From Dyadobacter sp. 3J3 (GTDB lineage: Bacteria > Bacteroidota > Bacteroidia > Cytophagales > Spirosomataceae), in contig NZ_VTOL01000021.1 in NCBI RefSeq assembly GCF_009801115.1, positions 1 to 64,000 on the forward strand: DNA of 64,000 bases, read 5' to 3'. Position 1 is the stretch's first letter; every line of letters begins with the position of its first letter. A program made the position numbers and the translations under genes. The notes under the pieces were generated by a model. The model saw only the letters and a program-made list of their open reading frames with translations. It had not been told where the DNA came from and did no database searches. Shown here piece after piece: positions 27,055 through 35,945 of this stretch.

Positions 27055-28938
27055 ATGAAATACTTTGTACTATTGTTTTTATTAGGAATAAGCTGTACCG
27101 GTTTTGCCCAGCGCAACCATGATCAGGACATACAGGACAGTGTAATTGGCTGGTGGAGCAATAACAGATTCGATCATCTAAAACCGCAGACTGACCCGAT
27201 TTGGAAAAAGAAAGAGGTCATTGTCAATGAGATGGTTAAATGGATGAAAGCGAGTTATACGCCTGTTGGTGGTTTGGGTACTTCCTCGCGGTACATCAAC
27301 AGCAAAGGATATGGGGTTGATTTTCTGGTTTGGAATGTAAGTCACGATAAGGAGTGGACGGAAGCCAATGGCAATTTCAAGCCAATAGCCGAAGAAAATA
27401 CAAAATTTGTTATGGCTGCTAACCAATTATTTGGAGCCCATCCAATTAGTTTTATAAACACTGGAAATGAATTTTATTTTGCGATACAGCCAGACGGCTA
27501 TGGTGCTGATAGTCAGAAGAATGATCGGCGAAATGGTTTAGACCCGCGTATTCATCCCAATGCTTACAGATACATCACTAGGGTAAATGATTGGTGTACA
27601 GTATACCTGGCGCCGGATAACAAGCTTCCATGGATTCCGGTGAGTAAAGGCGAACTTTTGGAAAAGGCGGAAGAGGGGCTGCAAAAAGTGCTTGAAGACA
27701 AGAGAAAGCAGGTTGTATCGCAATGGCCGGATAACAAGAAAAGTCAGGAAGAAGCGCTGGACTATTTTGAGAAAGGGGATATTGCCAAATACAGAAAGAA
27801 AATACAGGAATTAAAAAGCCGTCACGCAAATTCCCTGAAAGAAGCAGCAGTAATCCGGAGTATGCAGCCCAACATGTTCAGCTTTGAAACCGATCCGGAT
27901 ATTTTTAAAATAGATAATTATGCAAAAGAACTGAATCAGGCGTATCAGGTTATGAAACTGGATGCGACAATAATGGCCAAAGTGAATGACGTAACTCCTT
28001 TGTGGGTGGCTGTTGCATTTCCATTTGAAAACAAAGAAAATGGTAATCAGTTGTTTGAAATGTACACAGCGATGTCTCAAAACATCAACTATGATTATAT
28101 CTATAATTACTTTTATGATGCCGAAAAAATTAAAGGTAAAATGTACTCGCCAGCCAATGCAGTTGCTTTAAAAGTGAGGCTGGATGCTTACCGGAATAAG
28201 ACGGCGGGCACACAAAGTTTAATTGCAAAAAAACAGGGAAATCTACCTGCCGGTGTCGTGTTGTTTGACGATTTTTCTCAGGAGCAGGTGGGAGGGAAAC
28301 CGGCTGGCTGGCATTTTAGTTCGACGGGAAAACCGCATATCATTTCCAAAATTGAAGGCGAAACCAGGAACTGGTTAAAACTGGGATATGGTAATGAATT
28401 ATCGCCTGCTACGTTGCAGAGTTTGCCCGAGAATTTCAGCCTGGAATACGATGTTGTCACTTCCGGATTTGATGGCAGGTGGGGCGCAAATCTTACCATG
28501 GAATTAAAAGGAAGTAAGAAGGGCAGCGATGGCGTTGTATATTCTTCCACTTTGACAACCAGCATTACAGCCGGCAATCAAAGTGCGTTGGAAGCGAATC
28601 ATGATTACCGGGGAGAATTAAAAATCGATCTTTTAAACTACCCTTCTAAAATGGATTATAATGATAAGGGTGGCTATTTCAACGTAACCCAGCCAGTATT
28701 TACCAGTACAAAACGCAAAGTACATGTTCAATTGGTTAAGAAAGGCCAGATGATCTCTATGTCTCTCAACGGGAAGGAACTTACTAATTCTTTACAGTTT
28801 AAAACTAAATATGGTAAACCTTGCGGTGATTGCAGTATTCCTGGCGGTTTGGTTTACAATTTGGTCATTAGAAATTTTACGCAGGAACCTGAAACGGTTA
28901 ATTGTTATATTGGGAATGTTAAGATTTCAAAGCTTTGA
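27055..28938 (+). CDS. Secreted protein of unknown function with C-terminal jelly-roll-like domain
   Basis: A 627-residue protein with a signal peptide ending GFAQ. I do not recognise the family. The N-terminal third has many aromatic residues (DSVIGWWSNNRF, YGVDFLVWNVSHDKEW). Residues 195-260 are highly charged and helical, like a coiled-coil linker. From about 400 (VVLFDDFSQEQVGGKPAGWHF) it resembles the concanavalin/LamG-like domains of exported Bacteroidetes proteins, which often bind glycans. It stands alone, with a hairpin cluster after it. A carbohydrate-binding or surface role is a guess. Confidence 0.7.
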   Translation: MKYFVLLFLLGISCTGFAQRNHDQDIQDSVIGWWSNNRFDHLKPQTDPIWKKKEVIVNEMVKWMKASYTPVGGLGTSSRYINSKGYGVDFLVWNVSHDKEWTEANGNFKPIAEENTKFVMAANQLFGAHPISFINTGNEFYFAIQPDGYGADSQKNDRRNGLDPRIHPNAYRYITRVNDWCTVYLAPDNKLPWIPVSKGELLEKAEEGLQKVLEDKRKQVVSQWPDNKKSQEEALDYFEKGDIAKYRKKIQELKSRHANSLKEAAVIRSMQPNMFSFETDPDIFKIDNYAKELNQAYQVMKLDATIMAKVNDVTPLWVAVAFPFENKENGNQLFEMYTAMSQNINYDYIYNYFYDAEKIKGKMYSPANAVALKVRLDAYRNKTAGTQSLIAKKQGNLPAGVVLFDDFSQEQVGGKPAGWHFSSTGKPHIISKIEGETRNWLKLGYGNELSPATLQSLPENFSLEYDVVTSGFDGRWGANLTMELKGSKKGSDGVVYSSTLTTSITAGNQSALEANHDYRGELKIDLLNYPSKMDYNDKGGYFNVTQPVFTSTKRKVHVQLVKKGQMISMSLNGKELTNSLQFKTKYGKPCGDCSIPGGLVYNLVIRNFTQEPETVNCYIGNVKISKL

Positions 28939-29186
28939 TTTTGAGTGATGAATGTTAAGTGATGCTCGAATGAATCGTTATATATTTCGTATTATGTAGG
29001 TAATCGATGCATCCCTTGAATGTTAAATAACGAGGGCAATTTTTACCGCTGTTAAAATAAAGAGGGCAAAAATGACGAAAATTTGCCCTCGTTATCAGGA
29101 TTTATCAAAAAACTGGCAACAAATCAGGTAATTGAAATAAAATTGGCATCACCAAATTTAATTTACATATAATACTTTCTTTTATA
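28939..29186. repeat. Intergenic region with three complementary GAGGGCAA-type arms
   Basis: Arm A at 29027-29039 (13 bases) and arm B at 29062-29070 (9 bases) can each pair with the same downstream arm at 29082-29095. Only one hairpin can form at a time. The shorter one reads on the minus strand into TTTATTTT. It may be a terminator or an attenuator-like switch between the gene at 27055 and the ABC genes. The pairing is seen; function is inference. Confidence 0.45.
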
Positions 29187-29194
29187 TACTTTTG
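29187..29194 (+). promoter_or_regulatory. Possible Bacteroidetes -7 element
   Basis: TACTTTTG matches the Bacteroidetes -7 consensus TANNTTTG, 45 bases before the ABC ATPase start. No clear -33 TTTG lies at the right distance, so support is partial. Confidence 0.35.
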
Positions 29195-29238
29195 AAGTAA
29201 TCTAAGCGACCTGCCAAACAGATTACACATCATACCCA

Positions 29239-29871
29239 ATGCTGAAAATTACGAATTATAAGAAATCATATAAAAAAGACATCGTTCTTGAAGTTGATAA
29301 TTTAACAATAGAATCAGGAATTAACTGGATTCGAGGGGCTAACGGGACTGGAAAAAGTACATTTCTAAAATCCGCGGCTGGCATCATTGCCTTTGAGGGA
29401 GAACTTGTGTTAAATTCGGGCATCAGCATAAAAAAACAGCCCATAGCTTACCGGAAACAGGTCAATTTCGCGGAAGCTGAACCGGTATTCCCGGAATTTC
29501 TGACAGGAACAGATTTAATCAAATTGTTTACAAAAGCAAAAGGCGTGCCCACAAACCAGGCTGATTATTTTATAGAAACCATGAAAATGCAGGCTTACGT
29601 GAGAGATCCGATCGGTACTTTTTCGAGCGGTATGCTGAAAAAACTATCACTTTTACTCGCATTTATCGGTCACCCCAAACTGGTTTTGCTGGACGAACCG
29701 CTCATTACCATGGACAGCGAATCCCTAAAAACCTTGTATAGCTGGATTGTCGAATATTATTCCAAAGAGGGGACAAGCTTTTTACTTTCGTCACATCAGG
29801 CTCTGGAAGATTCTTTTTTACCAACCATACAAGAGTTGTTGGTGGATGATCAAACTATAAAATACGTATGA
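29239..29871 (+). CDS. ABC transporter ATP-binding protein
   Basis: A 210-residue ATPase with all nucleotide-binding motifs: Walker A GANGTGKST near residue 35, a signature-like FSSGMLKKLS near 130, Walker B LVLLDEP near 150, and the switch histidine in SSHQALED near 190. The length is typical for a minimal exporter ATPase. The stop overlaps the start of the permease gene by four bases, so the two are translated together and should form one transporter. The substrate is unknown. Confidence 0.92.
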   Translation: MLKITNYKKSYKKDIVLEVDNLTIESGINWIRGANGTGKSTFLKSAAGIIAFEGELVLNSGISIKKQPIAYRKQVNFAEAEPVFPEFLTGTDLIKLFTKAKGVPTNQADYFIETMKMQAYVRDPIGTFSSGMLKKLSLLLAFIGHPKLVLLDEPLITMDSESLKTLYSWIVEYYSKEGTSFLLSSHQALEDSFLPTIQELLVDDQTIKYV

Positions 29872-30980
29872 CAAAGATTTTGATAAAAACGTTTGCTGCC
29901 GGTTTTTACAAAGTTCATGCGGGTTTGCTGTTAACCTTGTTTGTGACTTTATTTATTAATTTCTTTTTTACCAATGTCCTGAACCAAACCCATCTTAACC
30001 AGGAACAAATCCTTTTAAACAATCTAAAACTGGTGCTTACTTCGGTTAGTAATCCTGTTGCAATGGGAATGCTTTTCCTGATCTGGCTCGGGTATACTGT
30101 GAAGAGTTGTCAATATGTAGCAGCGCAATTGACATTGAATCAGCATCAGTTTTTGTTTTATAGCAGCAACGCAATGTCGTTGAGAAAACAATTTCAGACC
30201 TGGTTCATACTTCAATCCGTAATTTCGATACCCATTCTGGTACTTGGTTTTTTTGCCATCGGTGTAGGATTTGTCTTCGATTACCTTTTGATCCCGCTTA
30301 TTATTCCTATCTACTTGCTGTTACTGCTTTTGGGAAGCGCATGGTATTACACCAGATTATTGAAGAATCCTGGTGAAGAAAAATCAAAATCATATATCCC
30401 GGATTTATTAAAAAATTTCCCAAAACCATTTTTCAGCCTTTTTCTTTATCAGATTGTCTACAAATTCAAACTCACAATTGGGATAATCAAAGCGATTTCA
30501 GCAGTTCTGATTATTGGTATGTATGCCTTGTTTCGGGATAATCCAAACGATATCCGAATAGCAGGCATTAGCATTCTGGGGGTGGTTGCTGCTCATACTG
30601 TTTTGATTTATCAGTCGAACGAATTTGAGCGGTCTTATTTAACCGTTTTTCGTAATTTTCCTTACACGAAACAGAGATTATATTTTCAATTTGCTGTTCT
30701 GTATTTCCTGCTGATAGTACCTGAAATCATTTTGTTTTTCTGTCTGTACAATTCAATAGCGGTCCGGGTTTCATTATTGGGTTTGAGTTGCGCACTTTTG
30801 CTACGGACCATTTTATATTGGCAAAATCAAAAGATGGGAGATTATTTAAAAATCGTTTTTGCCTTGTTTATTTGTTCCTCGCTTGCGGTTATGTTCGGGG
30901 GTATTTACTGGCTGACGATTTTTTATATTGGGGTTTCTATCTTTATTTTTAACCGAAGTTATTACAGGTTATTGGAATAA
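29868..30980 (+). CDS. ABC transporter membrane component
   Basis: A 370-residue protein with roughly nine hydrophobic segments and few charged residues. It starts in an ATGA overlap with the ATPase stop. No recognised permease family signature stands out, but translational coupling to the ATPase and the membrane pattern make it the partner subunit. It is probably an ABC-2-like exporter of lipid, peptide or drug. No substrate-binding protein is encoded nearby. Confidence 0.8.
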   Translation: MTKILIKTFAAGFYKVHAGLLLTLFVTLFINFFFTNVLNQTHLNQEQILLNNLKLVLTSVSNPVAMGMLFLIWLGYTVKSCQYVAAQLTLNQHQFLFYSSNAMSLRKQFQTWFILQSVISIPILVLGFFAIGVGFVFDYLLIPLIIPIYLLLLLLGSAWYYTRLLKNPGEEKSKSYIPDLLKNFPKPFFSLFLYQIVYKFKLTIGIIKAISAVLIIGMYALFRDNPNDIRIAGISILGVVAAHTVLIYQSNEFERSYLTVFRNFPYTKQRLYFQFAVLYFLLIVPEIILFFCLYNSIAVRVSLLGLSCALLLRTILYWQNQKMGDYLKIVFALFICSSLAVMFGGIYWLTIFYIGVSIFIFNRSYYRLLE

Positions 30981-31044
30981 GTCAGGGACATTCCGAGGTG
31001 AGAAAAATATTTAACCTATTCATCCTGTGTTAATTTGAAAAAAA

Positions 31045-31545
31045 ATGAACCTGTATACCTACCGAAATGCAACACTGGATGATGCGGAAAAACTTAAATT
31101 GGTTGGATTAAATTCCTTTGGCCAGTTTAAAAATCAGTTAACAGTGGAGCATTGGGAAAAGCTGAAAACATATCTGGAAAACGAAGATAATTATGTTTAT
31201 TTATTGAGTAAATCGACTTGTTTTATCTGTGAATTTGAGGAGGAGATTATTGGCATGGCGTTTGTCATACCTAACGGAAATCCAACAGATATTTTTCAGG
31301 AAAACTGGGCTTACCTGAGAATGGTGGGCGTACATACGCATTTTGCAGGAAATGGTATAGGCAGACAGCTGACCCAAATGTGTATTGATTTTGCCAGAAC
31401 GACCAATGAAAAAACGATTGCTTTGCATACTTCGGAATTCATGGACGCTGCGCGCCATATTTATGAAACGGCCGGTTTTTATAAATACAAAGAACTGGAA
31501 CCCAGACTAGGGAAAAGATACTGGCTTTATCTTCTTGAATTGTAG
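31045..31545 (+). CDS. GNAT-family N-acetyltransferase
   Basis: A 166-residue enzyme of typical GNAT length. The acetyl-CoA site is visible in LRMVGVHTHFAGNGIGRQL (the GxGIGRxL pattern, near residues 90-110), followed by ALHTSEFMDAARHIYETAGFYKY. It should transfer an acetyl group from acetyl-CoA to an amine; the acceptor is not predictable. It lies 64 bases after the ABC permease on the same strand but probably is not functionally tied to it. Confidence 0.88.
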   Translation: MNLYTYRNATLDDAEKLKLVGLNSFGQFKNQLTVEHWEKLKTYLENEDNYVYLLSKSTCFICEFEEEIIGMAFVIPNGNPTDIFQENWAYLRMVGVHTHFAGNGIGRQLTQMCIDFARTTNEKTIALHTSEFMDAARHIYETAGFYKYKELEPRLGKRYWLYLLEL

Positions 31546-31709
31546 GGTTGGATGGCTTGTTTGGAAGTTGAAAAATTCTTCAACAACTGTTTTGACAATA
31601 TCAGTTATAAAATATTTCCCGCAATCCGGACACAACTAAGTCCGATTTGGAAACAAGGTTCACCTGAGTTTGTCAGAATTTTGCATTGTAAAAATTAAAA
31701 TAAAGCAAA

Positions 31710-32513
31710 ATGCAAAAGACAATATTTATAACGGGTGCGTCAACAGGTTTGGGCAAAGCTACTGCTAAATTATTTCAGTCAAAGGGTTGGAATATAATCG
31801 CAACCATGCGGAATCCTGAAAAGGAAACAGAATTGGGCCGGTTAGAAAACGTAACATTGTTGCCACTGGATGTAACTGATCCCGAACAGGTTAAAATTAC
31901 AGTAGCAAAAGCAATTTCTCTACATACCGTCGATGTGGTGTTTAACAATGCTGGTTATGGCTTGATGGGTGCATTGGAGGCATTTACCGATGAACAGATT
32001 TTAAAACAGGTGAATACCAATCTTCTCGGAGTAATCCGCGTCGCACATGCTTATATTCCACATTTCAGAGAAAAGAAAAGTGGTCTGTTTATCAGTACTA
32101 CCTCTATGGGTGGACTTTTAGGATTTCCATTACATTCCATTTATCATGCTACCAAATTTGGGATTGAAGGCTGGTCGGAAAGTATGTCGTTTGAACTGGG
32201 TTTACATAATATTGGTATAAAAACGGTCGCTCCCGGCGGTATCGCAACAGATTTTTTAAACCGGTCGCTTGATCGGAGTTTACACCCGGCTTATCAGGAT
32301 CTGGAAGACAAATTATTTGCCATGACAGATGCGATGATGGAGTCAGCCGCAACGGCGGCACAAATTGCAGAAGTTGTCTACGAAGCCGCAACAGATGGAA
32401 AAGATCAGATTCGCTATATTGCAGGAGAGGATGCGAAAGCGATGTATGCAAGGCGGTTGGAAATTGGAAGTGAAGAATCCAGAAAAGAGATCAGAAAACA
32501 GATCCTGGGATAA
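31710..32513 (+). CDS. Short-chain dehydrogenase/reductase (SDR)
   Basis: A 267-residue classical SDR. The NAD(P)-binding motif is TGASTGLGKA near residue 9, the structural NNAGYG near 88, and the catalytic Ser (STTSMGG), Tyr and Lys (YHATKFG) near 132-150. The substrate cannot be deduced. An AraC regulator starts 18 bases after its stop on the same strand, an arrangement often seen where the regulator controls its own small operon. Confidence 0.92.
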   Translation: MQKTIFITGASTGLGKATAKLFQSKGWNIIATMRNPEKETELGRLENVTLLPLDVTDPEQVKITVAKAISLHTVDVVFNNAGYGLMGALEAFTDEQILKQVNTNLLGVIRVAHAYIPHFREKKSGLFISTTSMGGLLGFPLHSIYHATKFGIEGWSESMSFELGLHNIGIKTVAPGGIATDFLNRSLDRSLHPAYQDLEDKLFAMTDAMMESAATAAQIAEVVYEAATDGKDQIRYIAGEDAKAMYARRLEIGSEESRKEIRKQILG

Positions 32514-32531
32514 TCAAAAAACTAAATCCGA

Positions 32532-33443
32532 ATGAATAACATTAATTCCATATCTGAGTTTTGTCGCCTGGTATCCTTACCGGAACCGTTGCATCCGCTG
32601 GTAACGGTATTGCGAGTTGCGGATATGCGTTTTACTAACAGCGAGGCATGGGAGCATTTTTGGATGAATTTTTACTGTATTTCCTTGAAGAGAGATATCA
32701 CTGGAAAAGTAAAATATGGTCAGCAGTATTACGATTATGATAAGGGATTAATGACTTTTATTGCGCCAAAACAGGTTCAGTCGCTAAATGCTCCTCATGA
32801 CGAAGTTTTAGGTTCGGAATCCGGCACCGGATACGCGCTCTTATTCCATCCCGATTTTCTGTATAAACATCCACTTGCAACCACGATCAAAAACTATAAG
32901 TTTTTTTCTTATGCCGTGAATGAAGCGCTGCATCTTTCAGAAAAGGAAGAGAAAAATATCGTTGAAATTTTTGAGAAAATCCAGGCTGAATATCAGCATA
33001 TCGACCGGCATACCCAGGATATTATTCTTTCCCAGATTGATCTGTTATTAAATTACAGCAACCGTTTTTATGAAAGGCAATTTATTACCCGAAAAGCCGT
33101 AAATCATGATGTGCTGACAAGAATGGAAACGCTTTTGAGTGAATATTTTGATAAGGAAAAAAGCATTGAAAATGGAGTTCCCAGTGTGGAATCGATAGCG
33201 GAGCAACTTCATATTTCGCCTCATTATTTAAGTGATTTGCTGCGTTCTCTTACCGGAAAAAGTGCACAGCAACATATTCAGGAAAAGTTGATCGAAAAGG
33301 CAAAAGAATACCTCACGATAACCAATCTTTCAGTTGCTGAAATTGCCTATCAACTAGGCTTTGAATATCCGCAATCCTTCAACAAACTTTTTAAAAAGAA
33401 AACGAATATTTCGCCGTTGGAATTTCGGCAAACGTTTAATTAA
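32532..33443 (+). CDS. AraC-family transcriptional regulator
   Basis: A 303-residue regulator. The N-terminal two thirds form a cupin-like effector domain with no specific motif, and the C terminus (about 205-300) has two helix-turn-helix units: VESIAEQLHISPHYLSDLLR and VAEIAYQLGFEYPQSFNKLF, ending with ISPLEFRQTFN. It is probably cotranscribed with the SDR gene upstream. The ligand is unknown. Confidence 0.92.
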   Translation: MNNINSISEFCRLVSLPEPLHPLVTVLRVADMRFTNSEAWEHFWMNFYCISLKRDITGKVKYGQQYYDYDKGLMTFIAPKQVQSLNAPHDEVLGSESGTGYALLFHPDFLYKHPLATTIKNYKFFSYAVNEALHLSEKEEKNIVEIFEKIQAEYQHIDRHTQDIILSQIDLLLNYSNRFYERQFITRKAVNHDVLTRMETLLSEYFDKEKSIENGVPSVESIAEQLHISPHYLSDLLRSLTGKSAQQHIQEKLIEKAKEYLTITNLSVAEIAYQLGFEYPQSFNKLFKKKTNISPLEFRQTFN

Positions 33444-33476
33444 GAGTTGCAGTAATCCGTATTTTATAGATAAGTT

Positions 33477-33500
33477 AACCGGATGTTCCGGTTGGCTTAT
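33477..33500. terminator. Hairpin terminator between convergent genes
   Basis: A perfect 7-bp stem (33477-33483 with 33487-33493) with a three-base loop lies between the AraC gene (plus) and a small lipoprotein gene (minus). The T-rich tract after it is interrupted. Confidence 0.55.
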
Positions 33501-33501
33501 T

Positions 33502-33717
33502 TCATTTTTTATCAATCAAATTACCACCCATGGTAAATTCTGTTACTCCTTTTGAATTGATATAGTCAATATAAGTGGGTCCGTCAACTTCGAACTCCCT
33601 GGTGGTATAAAGTTCTTCGCTTTCACTTTCATTCTTAGGCTCCGCCAGGTTTTTATCATTGCTGCAAGAGGTAATTGTTAATATGAAAAAAATAGAAAGA
33701 GTAAGTAGCTTTTTCAT
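33502..33717 (-). CDS. Small lipoprotein of unknown function
   Basis: A 71-residue protein with a convincing lipoprotein signal: MKKLLTLSIFFILTITSC, cysteine at 18. The mature part is 53 residues, acidic and polar (ESESEELYTTREFEVDGPTY). No family is recognised. The signal peptide and conserved-looking composition argue that it is real. It could be a small surface lipoprotein. Confidence 0.6.
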   Translation of the reverse strand: MKKLLTLSIFFILTITSCSNDKNLAEPKNESESEELYTTREFEVDGPTYIDYINSKGVTEFTMGGNLIDKK

Positions 33718-33956
33718 AAATTTTTGATCGTTTAATCACTCTTTTGGCTTATAAGTTTACTTGTAGTCAGTATTTTAACGATTTTAAACTATAAACTGAT
33801 ATGTACTTATTTAAGAAATTGTTGGCCGGGAAAAAGCTAACGGACAGGTAGCGCAGGTTTAATCGGAATGGCTTAAAGCACCATTAATTTCAAAAAAATA
33901 TTTTCCGTATTGATTCATTACGTAGCTTTGCCAATGTATTACGATGATCATTATCG

Positions 33957-34349
33957 GTGGACAAATTTAAACAATGGATTGCTCTTGGTTTGCTAAGCCT
34001 CATGCTTATAAAAGTGTGGGTGATTCCGTTGTTGTATCTGGATTTCGAAGTTCGTCGTGATTACATCGTTGCAAATCTTTGTGTAAATCGTAACAGGCCG
34101 CAGCTGCATTGCGACGGAAAATGTTATCTGGCAAAAAAACTGGCCGCGCTTGAAGAGCAGGAAAAGAAACAGGCAGAAAGAGACTATATGTCCAAGCTGC
34201 TTTTTCAACCGATGGAGTTGAAAAGTTATGAGTTGGATATGCCTTCATGTCAGTTGCGGGAATCCAATCTGGTCTCATACAATTTCTTGTTGCAAGTAAA
34301 AATTTCAAAGCTCTCTCCGGATATTTTTCATCCGCCAACTTTCGCTTAA
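33957..34349 (+). CDS. Small membrane protein with conserved cysteine motif, paralogue A
   Basis: A 130-residue protein beginning at a GTG; an in-frame stop just upstream rules out a longer frame. It has one N-terminal hydrophobic segment (about 8-27) and then NRNRPQLHCDGKCYLAKKL at 45-65, with a further cysteine at LCVN. The cysteine pattern could bind metal. The same motif occurs in the gene at 38845-39243, which otherwise differs. Both flank MbnP/MbnH genes, which suggests a shared role in metal handling. The family is not one I can name. Confidence 0.7.
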   Translation: MDKFKQWIALGLLSLMLIKVWVIPLLYLDFEVRRDYIVANLCVNRNRPQLHCDGKCYLAKKLAALEEQEKKQAERDYMSKLLFQPMELKSYELDMPSCQLRESNLVSYNFLLQVKISKLSPDIFHPPTFA

Positions 34350-34586
34350 ACCATTTTCAGGAAATTTTTTTCTTTGTTCAAGCAGGACTCAAATTCTGTT
34401 TTAACGCCGAGATGCCTATGTTTTCCGGGTTATATAAACTATTGGTTCCGAAAATCCTGTAAAATGGTAATTCCCATCCAAAACGTGTCTTTCTGTTAAG
34501 GTCAAAATTCCGGTTTTCAGGATATTTTTTGATCTGATAGTCAGCACTTGCTGATCAATAAATTCTTTCTTTTCTTTTATATCGCC

Positions 34587-34925
34587 ATGAACAAATTGTT
34601 TGTAGTGGCTGCTGCGCTTTTGTTTTCGGCATCAATTTGTCGTGGACAAAATATCGCGCACGCTGCTAAAATCCCTGAAAATATAGAAAAGCTGTTGCAG
34701 AAACATGCCTGTCTGGCTTGTCATAAAGCCGATACACGTGTGGTTGGGCCAGCCTATATGGAAGTTGCCAAAAAGAAGTATACCAAAGAACAGATTCTGG
34801 AGCTGGTTTACAATCCCAAGCCTGCGAATTGGCCGGGTTATCCACCGATGACTCCGATGAAACATGTTCCAAAAGAAGATGTGTTAGTCATTGCCGGCTG
34901 GATTAATTCCTTGGCTAAGAAATAA
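34587..34925 (+). CDS. Class I cytochrome c
   Basis: A 112-residue periplasmic monohaem cytochrome. The ATG at 34587 gives a signal peptide ending ICRGQ; an in-frame TTG 39 bases upstream is rejected. The haem site is CLACH near residue 40, and the downstream PPMTPMKHV segment supplies the likely methionine ligand. It should shuttle electrons, possibly to or from the di-haem MbnH-like enzymes encoded just downstream. A hairpin separates it from the next gene. Confidence 0.9.
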   Translation: MNKLFVVAAALLFSASICRGQNIAHAAKIPENIEKLLQKHACLACHKADTRVVGPAYMEVAKKKYTKEQILELVYNPKPANWPGYPPMTPMKHVPKEDVLVIAGWINSLAKK

Positions 34926-35022
34926 ATGAAAGTGGTGGATTTTATCAAAATACCATCCTGCATAAACCCCATTCAAAGGCAGATAAATCAGCTGCATATT
35001 GGATAAGGATAAACTGTAATGA

Positions 35023-35068
35023 GAAAAACTGCCAGGACGTTTGTCTGGCCGTTTTCTAAGATTTTTTA
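35023..35068 (+). terminator. Possible terminator after the cytochrome c gene
   Basis: An interrupted stem (35023-35027 with 35052-35056, and 35031-35035 with 35045-35049) is followed by a T run at 35062-35067. It probably separates the cytochrome gene from the MbnP operon. Confidence 0.5.
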
Positions 35069-35101
35069 AATATATTCTGTTGATATTTTATTGTTAAAAT
35101 T

Positions 35102-35923
35102 ATGAAAATCAAATACTTGTCCGTTTCTATTTTAATTTCTTTTTTATGTGCTTCTCTGGTGCTGGTTTCCTGCTCAAATGATGATGTAGTGATTGACCCG
35201 ACCAGCAAAGGCGATCTGAGAATTGAGTTTGATAATGTAGTAGGAGACCGTGATTTGGCCCTGAATTCCGGGAACTACCAGAATGCAGCGGGTGAATCAT
35301 TTTCGGTAACAACACTGAATTATTATGTTTCAAACATCAAACTTTTACTGGCGGATGGAAGTAGTTATACCATTCCAAAAGATTCAAGCTACTTTTTAAT
35401 CCGTGAATCCAATTCGGAATCTCAGACGGTAACCTTAAAAAATGTACCTGCCGGAGAATACACCGGCGTGCAATTTATTATCGGTGTGGATAGTCTGAAA
35501 AGTGTTTCAGACATCTCGCAGCGCACAGGAATACTGGATATCGGTAGCGGCCCAACCAATGATGAAGCGATGTACTGGGACTGGAATCCGGGCTATATTT
35601 TCTTGAAACTGGAAGGCATTTCGTCAGTCGCTACTTCGGCAAATAGCAAGTTTTATTATCATATCGGTGGATTCGGTGGCCGCAATGCAAAAACAATCAA
35701 TAATCTTAAAACGGTAAAAGTTGATTTTGGAGGAAAAAAAGCGTCGGTGACCAAAGATTTGAGTCCGGAAGTACATCTACTGGCAGATGTATTGAAAATA
35801 TTCAGCGGTTTCACCCAGGTTAGTATCAAGGTAAATACGGGTGTAATGTTTACAGACTTTTCTCAAAACATTGCTAATAATTATGTCAATATGTTCACTT
35901 TGGATCATATTCATGCGGATTAA
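35102..35923 (+). CDS. MbnP-like copper-binding lipoprotein 1
   Basis: A 273-residue lipoprotein (lipobox LVLVSC, cysteine near 24). It carries family features: LRIEFDNVVGDRDLALN, YYVSNIKLL, the MYWDWNPGYIFLKLEG motif with Trp159 and Trp161, and FYYHIGGFGG with a histidine near 187. In the characterised MbnP, MbnH oxidises a tryptophan to kynurenine, which forms a copper site with histidines; the WxW motif is the likely equivalent. It starts the Mbn-like operon and is followed 22 bases later by an MbnH-like gene. Confidence 0.85.
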   Translation: MKIKYLSVSILISFLCASLVLVSCSNDDVVIDPTSKGDLRIEFDNVVGDRDLALNSGNYQNAAGESFSVTTLNYYVSNIKLLLADGSSYTIPKDSSYFLIRESNSESQTVTLKNVPAGEYTGVQFIIGVDSLKSVSDISQRTGILDIGSGPTNDEAMYWDWNPGYIFLKLEGISSVATSANSKFYYHIGGFGGRNAKTINNLKTVKVDFGGKKASVTKDLSPEVHLLADVLKIFSGFTQVSIKVNTGVMFTDFSQNIANNYVNMFTLDHIHAD

Positions 35924-35945
35924 TTTAAATGAAAATCTTAACCTG

